DNA of 64,000 bases from CAYNQK01 sp964470375. Lineage in GTDB: Bacteria; Spirochaetota; Spirochaetia; Treponematales; JBGSOB01. This document shows, in pieces, positions 1 to 6,380 of this stretch; the stretch's first letter is position 1, and each line of letters begins with the position of its first letter. The notes under the pieces were generated by a model. It searched no databases, was not told where the DNA came from, and saw only the letters and a program-made list of their open reading frames with translations. The DNA lies in contig CAYYCP010000006.1 of the NCBI GenBank assembly GCA_964470375.1, forward strand, positions 1-64,000. The letters run 5' to 3'. The position numbers were made by a program, and so were the translations under genes.

Positions 1-1055
1 CCCGGAGGGCCGAACAGCCCCTGCTCGATGGCGTATGGCTCTATCAGGCCGGCCAACTCCCGGTCGGCCTTCATCCTGATGTACTGGCCGTTGAACCACT
101 CCAGCTTCTTGTAATCGAAGACGGCCGGGGCCTTGTTGAGCTTTTCGATGGAGAAATTGGCTGCGAGCTCTTCCAGGTTGTAAATATCCCTGCCCTCAGC
201 GTAAGAAGCCCCCAGCATGGCTACGTAATTGATCAGGGCCTCGGGCAGGTAGCCCTGGGCCCGGAATTCCTCTATAGACACGGAACCGTGGCGCTTGGAT
301 AGCTTGTGGCCATCCGGCCCCATGACGAGGGGCAGGTGACAGAAGGCCGGCGGTTCCCAGCCGAAGGCCTTGTACATGATGGCGTGAAGGGGCGTCGAGG
401 GCAACCAGTCCTGTCCCCTCAGAACATGGGTGATGCCCATACGGTGGTCATCCACGACGTTGGCCAGGTGGTAGGTAGGCAGACCGTCGCTCTTCAACAA
501 GACCGGATCCGGATTCACATCCGCATTCTTCCACTCGATGTCTCCGAGAAGGAGGTCCTTGAAGACCGTGGATTCCTCCAGGGGAATTCTCAAGCGGATC
601 ACGTGGCGCTCGCCCGCCTCTGTACGTCGCCTGGCCTCATCGGTCGGAAGGGATCGGCAGAGCCGGTCATAGCCGCTCCCCGACTTGCTGGCCTCCTGGG
701 CCCGGCGCATCTCCTCGAGCCGCTCCGGTCCGCAGAAGCAGGGATAAGCCATGCCGCGCTCGACTAGGTCGCGGGCGTGTCTCCGATAGAGTTCGGAGCA
801 CTGGGACTGAATGTAGGGACCTACCGGCCCTCCGACATCCGGTCCCTCGTCCCAGGCAATCCCGAGCCATCTGAAGGTCTCATAGAGGTTCTGCACGAAT
901 TCGTCCGTGGAGCGGGCCTGGTCCGTATCCTCGATGCGGAGAATGAAGGTACCCCCGGCGGACTTGGCGTAGATGTAATTGAGGAGGGCCGTCCGTACAG
1001 AGCCGATATGTTGGAGCCCGGTCGGCGAGGGCGCGTATCGAACGCGTACGCTCAT
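1..1055 (-). CDS. gltX: glutamyl-tRNA synthetase (3' end outside window)
   Basis: This gene charges tRNA(Glu), or tRNA(Glu/Gln), with glutamate in the cytoplasm. The minus-strand translation starts MSVRVRYAPSPTGLQHIGSV, the class I N-terminal signature with the HIGH-type motif present as QHIG. Further in are WLPSTPLH and the KMSKS-type loop as KLSKR in HKLSKRHGS. About 351 codons are visible and the frame runs off the left edge, so the C-terminal anticodon-binding region is missing here. The start at 1055 has GGAG a few bases upstream. The family assignment is secure; whether it is discriminating cannot be told from this fragment. Confidence 0.95.
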   Translation of the reverse strand, partial: MSVRVRYAPSPTGLQHIGSVRTALLNYIYAKSAGGTFILRIEDTDQARSTDEFVQNLYETFRWLGIAWDEGPDVGGPVGPYIQSQCSELYRRHARDLVERGMAYPCFCGPERLEEMRRAQEASKSGSGYDRLCRSLPTDEARRRTEAGERHVIRLRIPLEESTVFKDLLLGDIEWKNADVNPDPVLLKSDGLPTYHLANVVDDHRMGITHVLRGQDWLPSTPLHAIMYKAFGWEPPAFCHLPLVMGPDGHKLSKRHGSVSIEEFRAQGYLPEALINYVAMLGASYAEGRDIYNLEELAANFSIEKLNKAPAVFDYKKLEWFNGQYIRMKADRELAGLIEPYAIEQGLFGPP

Positions 1056-1121
1056 GTCTTCTCCTGTCGCTGGCGATGTGCGGAGTATAGTCGTCCGGGC
1101 AAAACCGGGTCAAGGACGGCC

Positions 1122-1484
1122 TCAGTGTATGAATGAATCGATGAAAAAGGCCGCCAAAGACAGGGCCGCGCTGAAGGCGGCCGCCAGGAGGTAGCCGCCC
1201 AGGCCCGTCAGCCTGCGCCAAACCGGCTCGTTCCAACGGCTGATTGCCAAAAATGCCAGGCCCACCAGGGAGACGGCCGTAGAAGCCAAGGACACCCAGC
1301 GTGCCAGAGCCAGGAGCATGGCCTGAGTTGAATCGAGAAAGAGCTGTAGATTACCGATGACGTAGAGGTATGCCGAAATGAGGCTCGCCAGGACCATCAC
1401 GATGGCCAAGCGCTTAACGAAGAGCCGGGCCGGCGATTTCCTTACGGGCCTGGCCCGCGACCGTGACGGCCTAGCTCCTCTCAT
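1122..1484 (-). CDS. small integral membrane protein, unknown function
   Basis: This 120-residue protein has a very basic N-terminus (many R and K in the first 25 residues) followed by about three hydrophobic segments, near residues 27-50, 57-78 and 92-115. That pattern predicts a small inner-membrane protein with the basic end in the cytoplasm. I recognise no family motif. It lies 66 bases upstream of gltX on the same strand and could be co-transcribed with it. GGAAGG sits just before the ATG. It is divergent from the gene at 1529. The coding call rests on frame length, membrane character and position. Confidence 0.6.
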   Translation of the reverse strand: MRGARPSRSRARPVRKSPARLFVKRLAIVMVLASLISAYLYVIGNLQLFLDSTQAMLLALARWVSLASTAVSLVGLAFLAISRWNEPVWRRLTGLGGYLLAAAFSAALSLAAFFIDSFIH

Positions 1485-1528
1485 CGTCCTTCCATTCTAA
1501 ACGCTTTTCCTTTATGATGGAAGTACGC

Positions 1529-2365
1529 ATGCGACGCAACAAGGCCGTTCTATCCATCATACTCGTCGCCGCCGCCTCGGCGGCCGTCTTCTTCACCGGC
1601 TGGATCCAACTCAGGATCCCTGCGGGCTCATACGCCCTAGCTGTAAGCAAGACCGGCGGCTGGGGCGAGCGTCTCATAGCCCCAGGCAGCTTCGCCTGGA
1701 CCTGGGAGGCCCTCCTGCCCACCAACCTCGAATTGCGCTGCTTCCGCTTGAGAAGCCTTTCCGAGCCCTTCTCGGCCCGGGGCGAGCTGCCCCAGGCCGC
1801 GGTCTATTCCGCCTTCATCCCCGAGCGGCCCTCATTCGCTTACTCCATATCAGGCCGAGTCAGCCTGGCCCCCTCCCCGGAGAGCCTGCCGGCCGTCATC
1901 CGCGCCGCATCCCTGCGTGACCAGACCGGCCTTGAGGAATGGCTGCGCGGCCAAGCCCGCCAAGCCGGCCTTCGTGCCGGCGAGCTGTTGGGCAGGGCGG
2001 CTTCCGCGGAGGACATCGTCTCCCTCATGGACGAAGGCCGGGACGGCCTCCAGGCGCGCATCCTCTCCCAGCTGCGCTCCGCCTTCCCCACTGTCGTGAT
2101 CGAGTCTATCGAGATCGAGAGCTTGAGCCTGCCTGACTACCGCCTCTACACCCAGGCCAGATCCCTCTACTCGGCCTACCTTGACGCTAAGGCCGCCTAC
2201 CTGGATCCGGTCATCAAGGAGCTCGCCGAGAACGCCGCCCGCGACGAGTACGAGCTGGACTCCCTGGAGCGCTACGGCGAGTTGCTGACGCGCTACCCGG
2301 TGCTCATCGACTACCTTGCCATAAAGCGCGGCCTCAGGCCCGGCGCCTCGGCCGGAGAGGATTGA
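1529..2365 (+). CDS. membrane-anchored protein with SPFH/Band-7-like features
   Basis: The protein has about 278 residues with one N-terminal transmembrane segment (about residues 5-24) after basic MRRNK. The following stretch, IPAGSYALAVSKTGGWG and IAPGSFAWTWEALLPTN, recalls the start of SPFH/prohibitin-type domains, and the C-terminal half is predicted helical. The frame is open from an ATG at 1514, but a -10-like TATGAT lies at 1513-1518 and would put transcription start near 1525. I therefore prefer the ATG at 1529. The HIT gene begins one base after its stop, so the two are probably co-transcribed. The SPFH assignment is tentative; it could be a lineage-specific envelope protein. Confidence 0.6.
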   Translation: MRRNKAVLSIILVAAASAAVFFTGWIQLRIPAGSYALAVSKTGGWGERLIAPGSFAWTWEALLPTNLELRCFRLRSLSEPFSARGELPQAAVYSAFIPERPSFAYSISGRVSLAPSPESLPAVIRAASLRDQTGLEEWLRGQARQAGLRAGELLGRAASAEDIVSLMDEGRDGLQARILSQLRSAFPTVVIESIEIESLSLPDYRLYTQARSLYSAYLDAKAAYLDPVIKELAENAARDEYELDSLERYGELLTRYPVLIDYLAIKRGLRPGASAGED

Positions 2366-2366
2366 A

Positions 2367-2870
2367 GTGGAATACTTCTTCAATTTCGACAAGATGGAAT
2401 ACCTCTCCGGGAAGCGTTACCCAGGCTGTATCCTGTGCGGCGTCCGTGACAAAACCGAGGGCATTCTGGACCTGACCGTCTATGAGAACGAATTCCACAT
2501 CGTCTCGGTCAATCTCTACCCCTATAATCCAGGCCACCTCATCATCTTCCCGCGCCGCCACCTCACCGACCTGCGCCGCCTCAGCGCCGACGAGCGCATT
2601 TCCTTGGACGAGACCATCGACCTCTGCCTCTCCATCTTGGATTCCACCCACACCCCCGCGGGCTATAACATCGGCATGAACATGGGCCTGCAATCAGGGG
2701 CTTCCATCGAACATATCCACTACCACGTCATCCCGCGCTACCCGCGCGAGATAGGCATATCCGAGCTCCTGGCCGGCAAGCGCGTCTTGGTCGAAGACCC
2801 GCGGGTGACCCAGGAACGCCTGAGGGCGGCCTTCAGCAGGGTGCCGCCCCTGGGTGAAAGCTCCCTCTAG
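2367..2870 (+). CDS. HIT-family nucleotide hydrolase/phosphorylase
   Basis: This 167-residue protein carries the histidine triad as HIHYHVIPR near residues 113-121, matching HxHxHxx with a trailing arginine. An N-terminal CxxC-like ILCG and the conserved YNPGHLIIFPRRH strand-turn are also present. HIT enzymes cleave or transfer nucleoside phosphates through a histidine-nucleotide intermediate. The length and the PGHLIIFPRRH segment resemble the Ap4A phosphorylase-like branch, but the substrate cannot be fixed from sequence. The start is GTG, one base after the previous stop. It is convergent with thiN; the 57-base gap between them holds no clear terminator. Confidence 0.88.
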   Translation: MEYFFNFDKMEYLSGKRYPGCILCGVRDKTEGILDLTVYENEFHIVSVNLYPYNPGHLIIFPRRHLTDLRRLSADERISLDETIDLCLSILDSTHTPAGYNIGMNMGLQSGASIEHIHYHVIPRYPREIGISELLAGKRVLVEDPRVTQERLRAAFSRVPPLGESSL

Positions 2871-2927
2871 CTGGCGTCAGGGGAAGCGCGTCTCTGTGCC
2901 CGCCCCCGCCATCGGCCGGCATCGGCG

Positions 2928-3557
2928 TCATTCCCCATCCTGATAGGGACGCAGGACCAGAGCCCTTCCCCGTAGGGTCTCCAGGACGACCCGGCCGCCC
3001 TCGGCCCGGTTCGAGAGGCTCATGAAGCCGCGCGGGAATTCCAGGCCGTCCAGCGGCCAATGCAGCCCCTCGCTCTTCATCATCAGCGGCTCGGCCCCCA
3101 GGGGCATGATGGAAACCCGCTCCCCGGGGCCGGCCTCGAATTCCAGCCTGCCATCAAGGCGTAAGGCCCTATCATCCGGCAGGTACCACTCCTCCGGAGC
3201 CCTCACGCGCTCGAAGAGGCCTAGGAGAGCCCCCAGGTGATCCAGCCGCCCGCCCCCGCCTCCCAGGAAGGCCACCCGCTCACAACCGCGCTCCCAGGCC
3301 AGGCGCAGGCAGAGTTCGGCGTCAGACTCATCCTTGTCCCGGGGAAAACGCAAAATCTGGCTTTGCGGATACTCTTCAAGAACAGCCTCATCTCCGATGG
3401 AGTCCATGTCGCCGGTTATCAGGTGGGGTCGTAGGCCCCATTCGCGTAGGCGCAGGAGGCCCGAGTCCGCGGCTATCAGGTAGTCGGCGGAGGCGATGAT
3501 TCCTTTAGCCCGCTGGGCCTCCGGCGCCTCTCCCCCGAGGCAGATGAGGGCTTTCAT
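2928..3557 (-). CDS. thiN: thiamine pyrophosphokinase
   Basis: The enzyme transfers pyrophosphate from ATP to thiamine to give thiamine diphosphate. The start MKALICLGGEAP leads into YLIAADSGLLRLREWG, then HLITGDMDSIGD with the metal/ATP-binding GDxDS motif. FPRDKDESDAELCL and FLGGGGGRLDHLGALLG follow; all are typical of TPK. The length from this start, 209 residues, fits the family. The frame stays open upstream to 3650, but ATG 3557 is the first start aligning with the family. It also lies 7 bases after a -10-like CATAGT (3565-3570, minus strand). The gene is divergent from cca. Confidence 0.87.
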   Translation of the reverse strand: MKALICLGGEAPEAQRAKGIIASADYLIAADSGLLRLREWGLRPHLITGDMDSIGDEAVLEEYPQSQILRFPRDKDESDAELCLRLAWERGCERVAFLGGGGGRLDHLGALLGLFERVRAPEEWYLPDDRALRLDGRLEFEAGPGERVSIMPLGAEPLMMKSEGLHWPLDGLEFPRGFMSLSNRAEGGRVVLETLRGRALVLRPYQDGE

Positions 3558-3564
3558 TGCCTGG

Positions 3565-3593
3565 ACTATGTCCCGCATCATGGCGGCGGTCAA
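3565..3593 (-). promoter_or_regulatory. candidate leaderless promoter of thiN
   Basis: Read on the minus strand, TTGACC (3593-3588) is followed by a 17-base spacer and CATAGT (3570-3565). The ATG at 3557 begins 7 bases after the -10 hexamer, so transcription should start at or within a base or two of the start codon. No room exists for a Shine-Dalgarno sequence downstream of that point. Confidence 0.45.
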
Positions 3594-3616
3594 GCCCGGG
3601 AGCCTGCCACCAAGGC

Positions 3617-3646
3617 TTGCGCCCCCGCGGTGGCCTCGGCTAGGAT
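3617..3646 (+). promoter_or_regulatory. candidate leaderless promoter of cca
   Basis: TTGCGC (3617-3622), an 18-base spacer and TAGGAT (3641-3646) are followed after 7 bases by the cca ATG at 3654. The AGGA inside the -10 box could instead be read as a Shine-Dalgarno sequence with an 8-base spacing, so the two readings compete. Confidence 0.42.
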
Positions 3647-3653
3647 CCATGCC

Positions 3654-5003
3654 ATGTTCAGGATCCCCGGCCTCATGGCCGACTTCGCTAAGGTTCTCTC
3701 AGCCGGGGGCTTCCAATGTTGGCTGGTGGGCGGCTCCGTCCGCGACATGGCTCGCGGCCACCCCCCCGGCGACTTCGACGTGGCCACGGACGCCAGGCCG
3801 GAGGATGTGATGCGCCTCTTCCGCTCTGTCATACCCACCGGCATAAAGCACGGCACGGTCACGGTGCGCTTTCGCGGCCACTCGATAGAGACCACCACCT
3901 TCCGCGCCGAGGAAGGCTATAGCGACGGGCGGCACCCCGACCGGGTCGAATTCAAAGGCGACATCCAGGCCGACCTCTCCAGGCGGGACTTCACCATGAA
4001 CGCCATGGCCCTGGACTGTATCAGCGGCCGTCTCCTTGATCCCTGGAAGGGTATGAAGGACATCAAGGCCCGCCTCATCCGTGCCGTCGGTGATCCCCTC
4101 GTACGCTTCGATGAGGACGGCCTCAGGCCCCTGCGGGCCATCCGCTTCGCTTCTGTGATGGGCTTCTCTATAGAGACCGCCACCCTGGCGGCAATCTCGG
4201 CGCGCCGGGGGCGTATCCGCATGGTAGCCCAGGAACGCGTCCGCGAGGAGCTCTGCAAGGCCATTTCCGGGCAGGAGGTATTGGCCGGCCTTCACCTCCT
4301 CGACTCGACCAGACTCCTCGACGACATCCTTCCGGAATTGGCTTGCCTGCGCGGCCTTGAACAATCGCCGCCCCACCGCTTCGACGCCCTGGAGCACTCC
4401 TTCCGCGCCTGCGCCCTCTCCGCGCCGACCCAAACTGTGCGCTGGGCGGCCCTCCTCCACGATTGCGGGAAGGCCAGCGCCCGCCGCGAAGATCAATCCG
4501 GCATCGTCTCTTTCTTCGGGCACGAGGTCCTGTCCGCCGATCTCGCGCGTCAGGCCCTTACCCGTCTCAGGTTCCCACGTGATTTCATCGAAGAGGTGGT
4601 CAGCCTCATTTCTCTTCACATGCAGCGCTACGATGAATCCTGGACCGATGCGGCCGTGCGCCGCCTGATCGCCCGGGCCGGGACTAAGCGCATCGGGGCG
4701 CTTCTGGATCTCATCGAGGCTGACGAGGGCGGACTGACCGGTACGTCCCCTTCCCGGGGCTTCTCGAGGGCCCTGCGCGAGCGCGTGGAGTCCCTAATGG
4801 CCCGTGAGGCGGCCTTCGGCCTCAAGGACCTGGCCATAGGCGGGGAGGATCTCAAGGCCCTGGGGCTGAAGCCCGGCCCGGCCATGGGGCGGGTCCTGGG
4901 CGAGCTTTTAGAGGCCGTACTCGACGATCCCTCCCTGAACGAGCATGAGCGCCTCAGGCTCATCGCCTCCAGGATCATCGAGCGCGATGGGCATGCCGGC
5001 TAG
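3654..5003 (+). CDS. cca: CCA-adding tRNA nucleotidyltransferase / poly(A) polymerase family, with HD domain
   Basis: The protein adds or repairs the 3' CCA end of tRNAs. The class II nucleotidyltransferase core is clear. WLVGGSVRD near residue 25 is followed by GDFDVATDA, which holds the DxD catalytic pair. RRDFTMNAMA and EDGLRPLRAIRFA then form the basic helical neck. A C-terminal HD-type domain contains LLHDCGKAS and ISLHMQRYD. The length of 449 residues fits the HD-containing bacterial type. An in-frame GTG at 3630 exists but lies inside the likely promoter. The stop overlaps the convergent rnc stop by 4 bases. Poly(A) polymerase activity is a family alternative that sequence alone cannot exclude. 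Confidence 0.9.
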   Translation: MFRIPGLMADFAKVLSAGGFQCWLVGGSVRDMARGHPPGDFDVATDARPEDVMRLFRSVIPTGIKHGTVTVRFRGHSIETTTFRAEEGYSDGRHPDRVEFKGDIQADLSRRDFTMNAMALDCISGRLLDPWKGMKDIKARLIRAVGDPLVRFDEDGLRPLRAIRFASVMGFSIETATLAAISARRGRIRMVAQERVREELCKAISGQEVLAGLHLLDSTRLLDDILPELACLRGLEQSPPHRFDALEHSFRACALSAPTQTVRWAALLHDCGKASARREDQSGIVSFFGHEVLSADLARQALTRLRFPRDFIEEVVSLISLHMQRYDESWTDAAVRRLIARAGTKRIGALLDLIEADEGGLTGTSPSRGFSRALRERVESLMAREAAFGLKDLAIGGEDLKALGLKPGPAMGRVLGELLEAVLDDPSLNEHERLRLIASRIIERDGHAG

Positions 5004-5755
5004 AGGCTGTCGCGCTCCAGGGCCTTCAGGGCCTCGGCCTCGCGCCCGCCTGCGGCCATGATGGCCTCGAATGCCAGGCGAGCCGCCTTCTGCTCGGCCT
5101 CTTTCTTGCTCCGTCCCTCGGCCGGCGGGAATTGCCGTCCATCGGCCTCAAGGCGGAATGTGAAAATCTTCTCATGGTCGGGACCGGAGCGCCCCAGCAT
5201 GGCGTAGCGCGGAGGGGCCTTCTGGGTGCGTTGGAAGAATTCCTGGATGATAGTCTTGTAATCGCGCTTGTGGCGGTGCGAGAGGACCTTCTGTATCTCC
5301 GGCACCAGGAGTCGTAGGACGAATTTTCTGGCTCCGGCGAAACCGTTTTCCAGGTAACAGGCTCCTATCAGGGCCTCTAGGGCGTCCGCCAGGATGGCCT
5401 TCTTGGATCGCCCGCCTGAGAGCTCCTCGCCCTTGCCCATGCAGAGGAGGGCATCCAAGCCTAGATCCAAGGCTATGCCCGAGAGGCATTCCTCCGAGAC
5501 CACGAATGACTTTATGCGGGCCAGCTCTCCCTCGGCCCTGTCGCTCAGCTCGGAGTAGAGCCATGAGGCCACCGAGGCTCCCAGGATGGAGTCTCCGAGG
5601 AATTCCAGGCGTTCGTTGTTCCTGTCGCGCTTGATGCGCTGCTCGGCGCTGGCGGAACGATGCGTCAGGGCCGTATCCAAGAGGCCCTGGTCCTTGAAGC
5701 GGAGCCCAAGGGAACGCGAAAAGGCCGCCAGGGCGCGCTTGCGCTCAGGCGGCAT
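5000..5755 (-). CDS. rnc: ribonuclease III
   Basis: RNase III cleaves double-stranded RNA during rRNA maturation and mRNA turnover. The signature NERLEFLGDS is at about residues 47-56, with the second acidic cluster in ADALEALIGACYLE near residue 120. A C-terminal double-stranded RNA-binding domain spans roughly residues 165-240 and includes EGRSKKEAEQKAARLAFEA. The full length of 251 residues is normal. It is the last gene of rpmF-acpP-rnc, 40 bases after acpP, and that gap holds a perfect 6-bp GNRA-type hairpin (5772-5787). Such a hairpin could affect expression of rnc, a gene known in other bacteria for autoregulation. Confidence 0.96.
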   Translation of the reverse strand: MPPERKRALAAFSRSLGLRFKDQGLLDTALTHRSASAEQRIKRDRNNERLEFLGDSILGASVASWLYSELSDRAEGELARIKSFVVSEECLSGIALDLGLDALLCMGKGEELSGGRSKKAILADALEALIGACYLENGFAGARKFVLRLLVPEIQKVLSHRHKRDYKTIIQEFFQRTQKAPPRYAMLGRSGPDHEKIFTFRLEADGRQFPPAEGRSKKEAEQKAARLAFEAIMAAGGREAEALKALERDSL

Positions 5756-5771
5756 CTTCTCGGCGCGGATC

Positions 5772-5787
5772 GGGGGCTTCCGCCCCC
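5772..5787 (-). promoter_or_regulatory. hairpin with GGAA tetraloop between acpP and rnc
   Basis: In the mRNA sense (minus strand) the sequence is GGGGGC-GGAA-GCCCCC: a perfect 6-bp GC stem closed by a GNRA-class loop. It lies between the acpP stop and the rnc start. No U-tract follows, so it is not a canonical terminator. It may be a stabilising or processing element. Confidence 0.5.
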
Positions 5788-5795
5788 TCTCCGTC

Positions 5796-6032
5796 TTATT
5801 TCTGCTGGGACTTGATGTAGTTATACGCGTCGCCTACGGTCTCGAACTCGTTGGCCTTCTCGTCGGGGATCTGGATGCCCATCTCCTCCTCGATGGCGTA
5901 GACGAGCTCGTAGGTGTCAAGGGAATCCGCGCCCAGGTCTTGGCGGAAGGATGCCTCCATGGTGACCTTGCTGGCGTCGATCTCGAGTTTCTCGGTGATG
6001 AGTTTCTTCATCTTCTCGAACAGTTCGTCCAT
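5796..6032 (-). CDS. acpP: acyl carrier protein
   Basis: This 78-residue acidic protein is the carrier of growing acyl chains in type II fatty acid synthesis. The phosphopantetheine attachment site is Ser37 in DLGADSLDT. The rest (LVYAIEEEMGIQIPDE, FETVGDAYNYI) is the standard ACP helix III/IV pattern. It lies between rpmF and rnc in one minus-strand unit, a grouping that links fatty acid synthesis with ribosome genes in many bacteria. The start has an AGGAG-type Shine-Dalgarno sequence. Confidence 0.97.
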   Translation of the reverse strand: MDELFEKMKKLITEKLEIDASKVTMEASFRQDLGADSLDTYELVYAIEEEMGIQIPDEKANEFETVGDAYNYIKSQQK

Positions 6033-6043
6033 GGTCGGCTCCT

Positions 6044-6229
6044 TTAGGCCTTGCTTTCAGGGGAGAGCACTTGCTTCCCGCGATAGAATCCGCACTTGCA
6101 GACCCGGTGGAGCAGCATGCGGTTGCCGCAATTGGGACATTCGACCAGGGTGGGCCCGGTCAGCTTCATGTTGATGGACCGGCGCCTCTTGGTCCGGGCC
6201 TTGGAAGTTTTATATTTAGGTACGGCCAT
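6044..6229 (-). CDS. rpmF: 50S ribosomal protein L32
   Basis: This 61-residue basic protein begins MAVPKYKTSKARTKRRR, the standard L32 N-terminus. It keeps a zinc-ribbon layout with CPNCGN near residues 35-40 and the second pair at VCKCGF near residues 48-53. It is first in the operon with acpP and rnc, 11 bases upstream of acpP, and has its own strong promoter at 6279-6308. Confidence 0.96.
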   Translation of the reverse strand: MAVPKYKTSKARTKRRRSINMKLTGPTLVECPNCGNRMLLHRVCKCGFYRGKQVLSPESKA

Positions 6230-6278
6230 ATGGAAACCTCGCTCTCTTCCCGGGTATTACCCTCGAAATTCAAGCGCG

Positions 6279-6308
6279 ATCGTATCTTATGGCCGGCTGG
6301 ACTGTCAA
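6279..6308 (-). promoter_or_regulatory. promoter of rpmF-acpP-rnc
   Basis: The minus strand has a perfect TTGACA (6308-6303), an 18-base spacer and TACGAT (6284-6279). The predicted start of transcription is about 6272, giving a leader of about 43 bases. The same architecture occurs at rpsT (TTGACA-N18-TACGGT). Confidence 0.62.
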
Positions 6309-6342
6309 GGCGGGCAGACTGAAGGACATCGCCTGGCCTGGT

Positions 6343-6371
6343 TTGACCTGTTCCCTGCGAGAGCTTAAGCT
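6343..6371 (+). promoter_or_regulatory. candidate promoter with near-leaderless start for the gene at 6381
   Basis: TTGACC (6343-6348), a 17-base spacer and TAAGCT (6366-6371) precede the ATG by 9 bases. Bases 6372-6380 contain no Shine-Dalgarno sequence. The -10 box is a weak match. Confidence 0.35.
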
Positions 6372-6380
6372 AGCATCAAC

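Noticed and set aside
3630..3653. GTG 3630 as the start of cca
   Set aside because: The extra residues do not resemble the family and the segment contains the likely -10 box.
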